Positions 57,032 to 64,000 of a DNA stretch of 64,000 nucleotides are shown here, in pieces. The notes under the pieces are model-generated. The model saw only the letters and a list, made by a program, of their open reading frames with translations, had not been told where the DNA came from and did no database searches. Both the position numbers and the translations under genes were made by a program. Position 1 is the stretch's first letter; each line of letters opens with the position of its first letter. Origin of the DNA: Paenibacillus dendritiformis (GTDB taxonomy: Bacteria > Bacillota > Bacilli > Paenibacillales > Paenibacillaceae); NCBI RefSeq assembly GCF_021654795.1, contig NZ_AP025344.1:1674501-1738500 (forward strand), read 5' to 3'.

Positions 57032-58338
57032 AGGAGTGGCGCAATTGGGCGGGAAATGTCCGCTGCGAGCCTGAACGGTGGTGGGACCCGGAGGGAGAAG
57101 CGGACGTGGCGGGGCTGCTGGGGGAAGCGCAGCGGCTAGGCCGCAAGGTGCGCATCGCCGGCTCCGGCCATTCGTTCACTCCCCTCGGGGAGACGGAGGA
57201 ATGGCTTGTGCGGCTGCCGCGGATGAGCGGTCTGGTGAAGCTGGACGAGATCGGCCGTACGGTGACGGTACGGGCCGGCACGACGCTGCGCGAATTGGGC
57301 AGGCGGCTGCTTGAGCGGGGCTGGGCGATGGAGAATCTGGGCGATATCGACCGGCAGACGATCGGGGGCGCAGTCGGAACGGGGACCCATGGCACCGGGA
57401 ACGGATTCGGAAGCCTGTCCGCCCAGGTGACCGCGATCCGCGCCGTCCTGGGGAACGGCACCATCGCCGAAGTTAACGAAGAAGATACGGGAAAGAAGCG
57501 GGGGCTGTTCAAAGCGCTGCAGGTCTCGTTCGGGACGATCGGCATTATGACCGAGCTGACGCTGCGGATTGTTCCCGCGGAGCGGATGCGGCTCGCCAGC
57601 TTCCGCTCGACCTTGGAGGAGACGCTGGCGAGGCTGGAGGACTTTCGGTGCGGGAACCGTCATTTTGAATTTTTCTGGTTCCCTTATTCCAGCGGCACGC
57701 AGGTGAAGACGATTAACCCGACCGGCGCGCCGGAATCGAAGCGCGGCAGATGGAAGGAGTGGAGCGCATACGCGGTGGAGAACGGCTTGTTCTGGGGGAT
57801 GTCGGAAGCATGCCGCATCGCTCCCCGGCTCAGCGGCGGCATCAGCCGCCTGTCGGCGCGCTTCGTGCCGGTCACCGACAAGGTTGGCCGGGGACCTCGC
57901 CTGTTCGTTACGCCAAGGCATGTCAAGTTCATGGAAATGGAGTACAGCGTGCCGGCCGCCGCCATGCGGCCTGTCCTCCTGGAAATGAAGCGGCTGTTGG
58001 AGCGGCGGCGGCATTCCGTCCATTTCCCGATCGAGTGCCGGTATGTCAAGGGGGATGATATTTGGCTCTCGCCGGCCTATGGCCGGGACTCGGCTTACAT
58101 CGCGCTTCATATGTACAAGGGGATGCCTTACGAGCCGTATTTCCGCGACATGGAGCAGATTCTGCTCGCCTATGACGGTCGGCCCCATTGGGGAAAATGG
58201 CATTCCCGGACCGCTTCGCAGCTGGCCGCCATGTATCCGAAATGGCAGGATGCCGCCCGCGTCAGGGAAGCGGCGGATCCGCGCGGGGTCCTGCTGAACC
58301 GGTATGTGGCGCGCCTGATCTCGCCGAGCGCCCGGTAA
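57028..58338 (+). CDS. FAD-linked aldonolactone oxidase (D-arabinono-1,4-lactone oxidase-like)
   Basis: 436 residues. N-terminal FAD-binding PCMH domain (RKVRIAGSGHSFTPLGETEE with the likely covalent FAD His; DRQTIGGAVGTGTHGTG) and a C-terminal ALO domain (FEFFWFPYSS, HWGKWHS). Family members oxidise sugar lactones or xylitol; the substrate here is not known. Start ATG overlaps the preceding stop (ATGA). A strong terminator follows. Confidence 0.88.
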   Translation: MKEWRNWAGNVRCEPERWWDPEGEADVAGLLGEAQRLGRKVRIAGSGHSFTPLGETEEWLVRLPRMSGLVKLDEIGRTVTVRAGTTLRELGRRLLERGWAMENLGDIDRQTIGGAVGTGTHGTGNGFGSLSAQVTAIRAVLGNGTIAEVNEEDTGKKRGLFKALQVSFGTIGIMTELTLRIVPAERMRLASFRSTLEETLARLEDFRCGNRHFEFFWFPYSSGTQVKTINPTGAPESKRGRWKEWSAYAVENGLFWGMSEACRIAPRLSGGISRLSARFVPVTDKVGRGPRLFVTPRHVKFMEMEYSVPAAAMRPVLLEMKRLLERRRHSVHFPIECRYVKGDDIWLSPAYGRDSAYIALHMYKGMPYEPYFRDMEQILLAYDGRPHWGKWHSRTASQLAAMYPKWQDAARVREAADPRGVLLNRYVARLISPSAR

Positions 58339-58343
58339 ATGAG

Positions 58344-58378
58344 AACAGCGCCCCGCGTCAAGCGTACGGGGCGCTGTT
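58344..58378. terminator. Bidirectional terminator
   Basis: AACAGCGCCCCG (58344-58355) and CGGGGCGCTGTT (58367-58378) with an 11-base loop, between convergent genes. Confidence 0.85.
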
Positions 58379-58385
58379 GATTAGG

Positions 58386-59498
58386 TTAACCCTGCTTCAT
58401 GCCGCGATGGAAGGCTGACATGCGGTGCCAGCCGCCGATGCCGTTCCATTGCGGTTCAATAATCGGGCGGCACAGCGACCGGACGGCCGGCTGCGCGAGC
58501 AGCACGGTGCAGGCAAGCGAGGCCAATATCAGCAGAACGGCCTGCGGGCCGGTCGTAATATAATGGTACAATCCGGAGACGACAAGCAGCCGGATAATGA
58601 GGCCATGGAGCAAGAACACGTACAGCGTCCGCCGCCCCAACCCGGTCATCCAAGCGGCACGGAGAGGCACCCAGGCCAAGAACGCGACCGATGCGGCAAT
58701 CTCCAGCGCGTAGATGAACAAGCGCATCCCGATGGCGTACCATGGGGATTGCTCCAGCCAGCCGAGCTCGCGGAACGTCATATGGTTCATCAGCCATTCC
58801 GGTTGGAGCGCGTTCGGCCACAGCAGAAGCGCAATCAGCAATCCGACGGACAAGCCTCCGGCCAGCGGCCGCAAGCGGGAAGCGGCGAACCGCTGGAATG
58901 CGTCGTCGCGGAACAGATAGCCGAACGCGAAGAACGGCAAATAGACCAGTGTCCGGGACAGTCCGAGCCACGCTCCCTCTATCGGCAGAAATCCCGCGGC
59001 AATGCCGATGATGGCCGACAGGATGACCGGATGGCGAACCTGCCACCGGGTGAACAGTATCAGGATGGCGCGCCAGATCAAATGGCCGATCAGAAACCAC
59101 AGCAGCAGATACGGGATGAAGAACGAGTGCTTCATTCCCGGAACATGGAACAGCGTGACGTCAAGCAGCGAATAGAGCGATTGAAAAATGACATACTGGA
59201 GGCCGATTTGCTTCATGACGGCCCAGCCCGCCCGGCCGTTCAGATTGCTGCGGGCGAAAAAGCCCGTGACGAACACGAACAACGGCATATGAAACGTAAA
59301 TATCCAAACGAACAAACCTTTCAGCGCGGGCATGGTGCCGATGAGCGGTTCAATCGCATTGGCGACAAACACGCACACAATGAGCATGAACCGCAAATTC
59401 AATCCGAAGGTCTCTCCACTCCCGAAGGTCCCTCCACTCCTTAAGGACACGGCCGACTTCAACCCGGAGGAGGCTTGATTCCACCTTCGCTCCTGCAT
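58386..59498 (-). CDS. Acyltransferase-3 family membrane protein
   Basis: 370 residues, about ten helices. FTFHMPLFVFVTGFFAR is the conserved HMPLF motif with the catalytic His of acyltransferase-3 (O-acetyltransferase) proteins; also PYLLLWFLIGHLIW and YVFLLHGLIIRLLV. Likely O-acetylates a wall or surface glycan, as OatA or fucose-acetylase relatives do. The target is unknown. An in-frame Ser/Gly-rich leader precedes the first helix; a later start is possible. Confidence 0.82.
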   Translation of the reverse strand: MQERRWNQASSGLKSAVSLRSGGTFGSGETFGLNLRFMLIVCVFVANAIEPLIGTMPALKGLFVWIFTFHMPLFVFVTGFFARSNLNGRAGWAVMKQIGLQYVIFQSLYSLLDVTLFHVPGMKHSFFIPYLLLWFLIGHLIWRAILILFTRWQVRHPVILSAIIGIAAGFLPIEGAWLGLSRTLVYLPFFAFGYLFRDDAFQRFAASRLRPLAGGLSVGLLIALLLWPNALQPEWLMNHMTFRELGWLEQSPWYAIGMRLFIYALEIAASVAFLAWVPLRAAWMTGLGRRTLYVFLLHGLIIRLLVVSGLYHYITTGPQAVLLILASLACTVLLAQPAVRSLCRPIIEPQWNGIGGWHRMSAFHRGMKQG

Positions 59499-59599
59499 TG
59501 TCCTTCCCTCCTACAACTCCTGCCGCGCATCGATTTTGTCTATGTTGGCTGCGGCTTTATGTTTACGATGTAAACGTACCATAGCGCCGTTTTTGGAAT

Positions 59600-59615
59600 T
59601 GTGACTTGCATCACA
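59600..59615. promoter_or_regulatory. FNR/CRP-type palindrome upstream of ywiC
   Basis: TGTGACTTGCATCACA is a perfect TGTGA-N6-TCACA dyad, the form used by B. subtilis Fnr. It lies 144 bases before the ywiC start and 102 bases from the divergent acyltransferase start. B. subtilis ywiC is near the narK-fnr genes and is Fnr-controlled, which supports the reading. Confidence 0.65.
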
Positions 59616-59758
59616 TAAAACGGGATGAAAGCGTCGTCCACTTTTGACAGAATGGCGAAAGTTCCCGCGCAAGCTTAGACAGCGCCCGGCAATTCAAGTA
59701 ACATACAGAAGAGATGCCAGATGGAAGCAACATTTCATTCAAAGGGGAGACAGGAACG

Positions 59759-60514
59759 ATGTCGAAGGAACATCCCAACCGCAGATCGAAGCTTCTGCGG
59801 GCCTATATTCCGAATCAGCACGGAGCCTGGGCGATGCTCATTATTCCTTTTGCGGCGGGCATGTTCGCCAGCAAGCCGCAAGCCATTCACGCCTGGCTCG
59901 GAATCGCCTGGCTGGCCGCCTATTGCGGATCGTTCGCCGGCTTGCAGTGGATCAAGACCGGGCGGGCCAGCGTCTACCGGGGCCCGGTGATCATATACGG
60001 CGCCGCATGCGCGCTCGCCGGAACCGCCGTATTGGTCATGCTGCCCGACATCTGGTGGATGGGCGCCGTCATGCTGCCGCTGCTGCTGTTGAACGCGGCG
60101 TTCGCCAAGCGGAATCGGGAACGCCATCTCCTCAATGATTTTTTGGCCGTTCTTCAATTTTGCTGGATGCTTCCGATTGCTTTCGAAGCAGGCGGGGGGA
60201 CGGATTGGAGCCTGGCGTGGCGGGCTTTCGCGGCTTGCCTGCTCTATTTCGCAGGAACGATATTTTATGTGAAGACGATGATTCGCGAGAAAGGGAGCCG
60301 GCTGTACTACGGCTTGTCCGTCGGCGTCCATATCGTGGCGGCGGCAGCCGTGGGCCTTATGCTTCCCCTCTGGGCGGCGCTTCCGTTCGTGGCGCTGTTC
60401 CTGCGCGCCGTCTGGATGCCGGGGCAGAAGGTGACGATCAAGCAGGTCGGCATTACGGAGATCGTCTTCAGCATCGTGACGGCGATTCCGCTCATTGTTG
60501 TTATCGCTACGTAG
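59759..60514 (+). CDS. ywiC: YwiC-like membrane protein
   Basis: 251 residues, six to seven helices. The YwiC family signature is RAYIPNQHGAWAMLIIPFAAG near the N-terminus, then RGPVIIYGAACALAG, FAKRNRERHLLNDFLAV and the WMPGQKVTIKQVGITEIVFSI tail. Function not settled; the family is tied to anaerobic growth genes by location. AAGGGGAGA before ATG 59759. An FNR-type site lies upstream. Confidence 0.88.
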   Translation: MSKEHPNRRSKLLRAYIPNQHGAWAMLIIPFAAGMFASKPQAIHAWLGIAWLAAYCGSFAGLQWIKTGRASVYRGPVIIYGAACALAGTAVLVMLPDIWWMGAVMLPLLLLNAAFAKRNRERHLLNDFLAVLQFCWMLPIAFEAGGGTDWSLAWRAFAACLLYFAGTIFYVKTMIREKGSRLYYGLSVGVHIVAAAAVGLMLPLWAALPFVALFLRAVWMPGQKVTIKQVGITEIVFSIVTAIPLIVVIAT

Positions 60515-60639
60515 CCTGCCGCAACATTTCCTTCATTATAGGACAGGCCTGCCATACCGTCGGCCGTTGACGGTATGGCAAAAAACGGATTAAGATAGAG
60601 GACAAAGTCTCATGGCAGACAGAAGGAGGAAACGGCGGA

Positions 60640-61605
60640 ATGAAAGCGCTGTCAGAAAAAACCCCGGAGGTTGTCACGTTCGGCGAATCGATGGCCTTGT
60701 TCAGCTCCGCGGACACGAGGGGCTTGGAATATGCGCAGACCGTGATGAAATCGTTCGGGGGAGCGGAGAGCAATGTGGCCATCGGGCTGGCCCGGCTCGG
60801 ACACCGGGCCGGCTGGTGCGGCCGCCTGGGCCGGGATCCGCTCGGCCGGAACATCGTCAAGGCGATTCGCGGCGAAGGAGTGGATGTGTCCCGCGTCGGG
60901 ATGGACCCGGATGCGCCTACGGGACTGATGATGAGAGAGTTGGTCGCCGGGAAGTCATCCGTCTATTACTACCGCGCGGGCTCCGCGGCAAGCCGCATGG
61001 CGCCGCGGCATCTGGACAAGGACTATATCCGCTCGGCCCGGCTTCTTCATGTAACCGGGATTACTTGCGCCTTGAGCGACAGCTGCGCCGAGACGGTCTA
61101 TGAAGCGGTCTCCGCCGCGAAGGCTGCCGGCGTGAAGGTAAGCTTCGATCCGAATCTGCGGCTGAAGCTGTGGACGATTGAAGCGGCCCGGGAGAAGCTG
61201 CTGCCGCTGGCGCGCGAGGCGGACTACTTCCTGCCGGGACTGGACGAATTGAAGCTGCTGTACGGCACCGAGGATGAACCGGGCATCTTCCGGCGCTTGT
61301 CCGAGCTGCCCGGCGTCAGCATCGTCAAAGGCGGGCCGGGCATCAATTATGTCGTGCAGGGAAGCCGCGTCGACGAGGTGCCATACGAGATGGCGGAGCA
61401 TGTCGTCGATACGGTCGGCGCCGGCGATGCCTTTTGCGCCGGATTTCTTTCCGGCATATTGCAGGGGACCGATGCGGCGGAGGCGGTTCGTCTCGGCAAT
61501 ATCACCGGCGCGATGGTCGTGCAGGCATTTGGAGATTGGGAGGCCCTGCCGACGGCCGAGCAGCTGCAGGGGGTATTGAACCGGGCGGTGCATATCGAGC
61601 GGTAG
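60640..61605 (+). CDS. kdgK: 2-keto-3-deoxygluconate kinase
   Basis: 321-residue PfkB-family kinase: VTFGESMALFSSADTRG at the N-terminus, FGGAESNVAIGLARLG, sugar-binding YYYRAGSAASRM and the catalytic DTVGAGDAFCAGFL. Phosphorylates KDG for cleavage by the next gene product (pyruvate plus glyceraldehyde-3-phosphate), part of pectin/uronate use. AGGAGG precedes ATG. A cre site covers the start codon, and the aldolase gene follows after about 90 bases. Confidence 0.93.
   Translation: MKALSEKTPEVVTFGESMALFSSADTRGLEYAQTVMKSFGGAESNVAIGLARLGHRAGWCGRLGRDPLGRNIVKAIRGEGVDVSRVGMDPDAPTGLMMRELVAGKSSVYYYRAGSAASRMAPRHLDKDYIRSARLLHVTGITCALSDSCAETVYEAVSAAKAAGVKVSFDPNLRLKLWTIEAAREKLLPLAREADYFLPGLDELKLLYGTEDEPGIFRRLSELPGVSIVKGGPGINYVVQGSRVDEVPYEMAEHVVDTVGAGDAFCAGFLSGILQGTDAAEAVRLGNITGAMVVQAFGDWEALPTAEQLQGVLNRAVHIER
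60641..60654. promoter_or_regulatory. cre site (CcpA) overlapping kdgK start
   Basis: TGAAAGCGCTGTCA fits the cre consensus TGWAANCGNTNWCA at every defined base. It begins at the second base of the kdgK start codon, where CcpA would block transcription in glucose. Confidence 0.7.
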
Positions 61606-61698
61606 AGGACCCCGCGTGCGCGCTCCCCCTGATGGCCAGGCGGGTTCATGGTCCGGGGCATAGACGCCGTAGAGGGCGAAGAAGGGAGAAGCATCACG

Positions 61699-62376
61699 AT
61701 GGATAAGATTAGAGTGATTCAGCAGATTCAAGAGCATGGCGTCGTCGCCGTACTCCGGGGAGAATCGCCGGATGAAGTGGTGGAGATGGCCGGACAAGCC
61801 ATCGAGGGCGGCGTCCGCATTATCGAGGTGACGATGACCGTTCCCCATGCGCTCCATGCGATAGAACAGCTGCGGAGAATGTATTCCTCGCAATCCTCCA
61901 GCAGCGACCGCTTCGCGGTCATCGGCGCCGGTACCGTGCTGGAGCCGGTTACGGCCCGTTCCAGCATTTTGGCGGGGGCCGAGTTCGTCGTCGGTCCGTC
62001 GCTCAACCCCGAGACGATCACGATGTGCAATCTGTACCGCGTGCCCGTGCTGCCGGGCGTCATGACGATCGCGGAGGTGCAGCGCGCGCTCGAGCTGGGA
62101 GTGGACGTGGTGAAGCTGTTCCCGGGCAATCTGTATGATCCGTCCATCATCAAGACGATCAAAGGCCCGCTGCCGCAGGCGAACCTGATGCCGACCGGCG
62201 GCGTCGATGTTGACAATCTGGGCGATTGGATCCGGGCGGGCGCATTTGCCGTCGGGATCGGCTCGGATTTGACCAAGGAGGCGAAGGCGTCCGGCGATCT
62301 TTCTCGCGTCCGCCGCAAGGCAGAACAGTATATGGAGGCTTTCCGCCGCGCGAAGGAGCAGATCGCCCGCGGGTAA
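61699..62376 (+). CDS. kdgA: 2-keto-3-deoxy-6-phosphogluconate / 4-hydroxy-2-oxoglutarate aldolase
   Basis: 225 residues, class I aldolase. Glu in VRIIEVTMTVP, Schiff-base Lys in VDVVKLFPGN, phosphate loop PTGGVDVDNLGDWI and VGIGSDL. Splits KDPG into pyruvate and glyceraldehyde-3-phosphate. ATG 61699 is preceded by GAAGGGAGAA. Pairs with kdgK. A loop insertion (SSQSSSSDRF) near residue 65 is slightly unusual. Confidence 0.93.
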   Translation: MDKIRVIQQIQEHGVVAVLRGESPDEVVEMAGQAIEGGVRIIEVTMTVPHALHAIEQLRRMYSSQSSSSDRFAVIGAGTVLEPVTARSSILAGAEFVVGPSLNPETITMCNLYRVPVLPGVMTIAEVQRALELGVDVVKLFPGNLYDPSIIKTIKGPLPQANLMPTGGVDVDNLGDWIRAGAFAVGIGSDLTKEAKASGDLSRVRRKAEQYMEAFRRAKEQIARG

Positions 62377-62382
62377 GCGGTT

Positions 62383-62434
62383 CCCCCTCTCTAGCTCCGG
62401 CAGCATTGGAATCCGGGCGGAGAGGGGGTTTTTG
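62383..62434 (+). terminator. Intrinsic terminator of kdgKA
   Basis: CCCCCTCTC (62383-62391) and GAGAGGGGG (62420-62428) around a structured loop, then five T. Confidence 0.85.
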
Positions 62435-62920
62435 CTTATGGCACGGGCTCCTATACCCCCGGTTCACATCGATAGCGCTCATCAGACTGCTTTTCCACTC
62501 CATATCCCGTCGAAGCATTCAATCCAATTCAATCTTCCGTCCTGTTCATAAAACGTTCTCCGCCCGGAGGCATATGGTGTCTGCCTGCCGCATAAAATAT
62601 GACACCCGCGATATAGAAGTCTGCATGTACATACGGTAGAGGGCATCACTGGCCGGATGCGCCTCTCTTCTGTGTACTTTTTTCCTGTCACAAGATGTCC
62701 ATTCGGCTTCCGGCCGCCTGTGATCAATATCATACCTGCCGGCCGGCTTCCCATATAACCTGTATTCAACCACGTCATATTCAGACCGGTTACGAGATTA
62801 GCGTGCTGGAGGTCTGTTCCGCGAGGCCGCGAGACAGGCCGTCCTCATCCGAATCTGGCCCCGTCCCCTGGCGCGCTTCGCCTTGTTGCGGGAGCGGGGG
62901 AAAGGAGATGAAGCATTTCA
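62435..62920. other. 486-base intergenic region
   Basis: Between the kdgKA terminator and the pyruvate oxidoreductase gene. A minus-strand frame of 98 codons (62482-62778) has no recognised similarity and I do not count it. Palindromic CCGGCCG runs occur near 62713 and 62740. No promoter was clear. Confidence 0.45.
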
Positions 62921-63937
62921 ATGGTCAACCTGCCCAAAGTCAATGAGCTTGGATTTTATGAAATTCGCTTGGAATCGATTGGAGGCCTGGGCGCGAACCT
63001 GGCCGGCAAAATGCTGGCCGAAGCCGGCGTCACGGGAAGCGGCTTGAATGGCGTCAGCTTTTCCTCCTACGGCTCCGAGAAGAAAGGCTCTCCCGTTAAA
63101 GCGCATATCCGCTTCTGCCAGCCCGAGACCCGCATCCGGGATACGACACCGATCGAACGGCCCCATATTGTCGGCATATTTCATGAAGCACTGGCCAAAA
63201 CGGTCAATGTCACGAACGGAATCTACCCGGACAGCCTGGTGCTGGTCAATTCCTCGTCCGATCCGGCACGCCTGAAGGACAAACTGCGCCTCCCCTGCGG
63301 CACGATCGCGGTAGTCGACGCGATCGGCATCGCCTTGGAGGAAGGCAACCGGGTCAACATGGCGATGCTGGGCGCCTTGTTCCGCCTGTGCGATTTCCTC
63401 GATCCGGAGCATATGAAGGGCGTCATCCGCAAGTCGCTGGAATCGAAGTACCCGCAAGCCGTCCAGCCGGCGCTGAACACGTTCCAGCGCGGCTACGACG
63501 AGGTCGTCTTCCAGACGTTCGCGCTGCCGGAGGGAGAGGCTCTCCCCGGACCGGTGCGTTGGGATACGCCTACGCTGGGGTATGAGACTCAGCCGATCGG
63601 CGGGACGGTCATCAATCCGGGCAACTCTGTGCTGAAGGATCTGAGCATTTCCCGCGCCGGCATGATGCCGCATTTCTTCGAAGAGAAGTGCATTCACTGC
63701 GCGGCCTGCGATAATGTATGTCCCGACTTCTGCTTCGTCTGGGAGGAGAAGCCGGACAAAAAAGGCCGGCTCCATATGTTCCTCCAGGGAATCGATTATC
63801 AATATTGCAAGGGCTGCTTGAAATGCGTCTACGCCTGTCCGACCGAGGCGCTGTCAAGCGAACGGGAAGAGGAAGGGTATGCGGACGCCCATCGGATGCC
63901 GCATCGGTTCGCGTTCGCCAGTGCAGCGCAGCAATAA
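62921..63937 (+). CDS. Pyruvate:ferredoxin oxidoreductase, fused gamma and delta subunits
   Basis: 338 residues. Residues 1-200 are a POR gamma domain (FYEIRLESIGGLGANLAGKML, GSEKKGSPVKAHIRF), and the C-terminal part is a delta-type two-cluster ferredoxin: CIHCAACDNVCPDFC and CKGCLKCVYACP, eight cluster cysteines in all. Alpha and beta subunits should follow downstream, outside the window. The enzyme makes acetyl-CoA from pyruvate with reduced ferredoxin. GGAG is about 13 bases from the ATG, a long spacing; a 12-codon frame from 62908 overlaps the start. Confidence 0.88.
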   Translation: MVNLPKVNELGFYEIRLESIGGLGANLAGKMLAEAGVTGSGLNGVSFSSYGSEKKGSPVKAHIRFCQPETRIRDTTPIERPHIVGIFHEALAKTVNVTNGIYPDSLVLVNSSSDPARLKDKLRLPCGTIAVVDAIGIALEEGNRVNMAMLGALFRLCDFLDPEHMKGVIRKSLESKYPQAVQPALNTFQRGYDEVVFQTFALPEGEALPGPVRWDTPTLGYETQPIGGTVINPGNSVLKDLSISRAGMMPHFFEEKCIHCAACDNVCPDFCFVWEEKPDKKGRLHMFLQGIDYQYCKGCLKCVYACPTEALSSEREEEGYADAHRMPHRFAFASAAQQ

Positions 63938-64000
63938 CCGGCGTGAAGCACTCACGCAGGCAGGCGGTGACCGCCGGGCACGCCTGCTTCCGCCGGAGCG

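Noticed and set aside
62482..62778. 98-codon minus-strand gene
   Set aside because: No similarity, no ribosome site and odd composition.

Overview
This window looks like a chromosomal segment of a Paenibacillus-type, endospore-forming Firmicute. That is an inference from gene content and order, not a database match. The backbone follows the aspS-to-pbpI neighbourhood of Bacillus subtilis: aspS, tcdA (yrvM), rarA (yrvN), cymR, cysteine desulfurase (yrvO), mnmA, a PRC-barrel gene (yrrD-like), an AI-2E family permease, alaS, ireB-like (yrzL), ruvX (yrrK), yrzB, mltG (yrrL), the two U32 genes (yrrN/yrrO) and a class B PBP (pbpI-like). Coding DNA is GC-rich. SLH surface proteins, a Spo0E-like phosphatase and T-box control of alaS fit the same assignment.

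Layout. 1-6.4 kb: end of aspS, tcdA-rarA, an overlapping pair of CrcB fluoride channels, a PCYCGC lipoprotein, an ArsR-type regulator and a CNNM/CorC membrane protein. 6.4-12.3 kb, minus strand: mnmA, a short DivIVA-domain protein, then an AT-rich accessory block with a lipoprotein, a secreted protein, a Spo0E-like protein and an NprR-like HTH-TPR regulator. 12.5-22.4 kb: cymR-iscS, PRC-barrel and zinc-ribbon proteins, anaerobic ribonucleotide reductase nrdDG behind paired NrdR boxes, an AI-2E permease and a large SLH protein. 22.4-31.6 kb: a non-coding element, the alaS T-box operon, ireB-ruvX-yrzB, mltG and trhP1/P2. 31.6-39.3 kb: tandem repeats, a chemoreceptor, a PBP, a second AI-2E permease and a polysaccharide deacetylase. 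39.3-47.7 kb: a complete oligopeptide ABC operon and a convergent SLH-anchored serine hydrolase. 48-52 kb, minus strand: a FecCD-type metal or heme importer operon ending in a ferrochelatase-like gene. 52-53.8 kb: repeat-rich DNA with a FakA-like relic, a purine-rich array and a second, inverted copy of the 22.7-kb element. 53.8-64 kb: ilvD, a D-threonine-aldolase-like gene overlapping a lactone oxidase, an acyltransferase, ywiC behind an FNR-type site, kdgK-kdgA with a cre site on the kdgK start codon, and the start of a pyruvate:ferredoxin oxidoreductase locus with fused gamma and delta subunits.

How it fits together. Several genes serve tRNA quality and modification: aspS, alaS, tcdA, mnmA with its cysteine desulfurase, and trhP1/P2. 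Others serve the envelope: mltG, the PBP, SLH proteins, the deacetylase and the Opp transporter. NrdDG, YwiC and the pyruvate oxidoreductase suit life at low oxygen, and visible NrdR, FNR and CcpA sites give them plausible control. The least explained parts are the non-coding ones: two inverted copies of a 0.6-0.7 kb element with matching terminal repeats, and four different tandem arrays. The HTH-TPR/Spo0E-like block and the ferrochelatase-like gene inside an importer operon are the most interesting coding parts.
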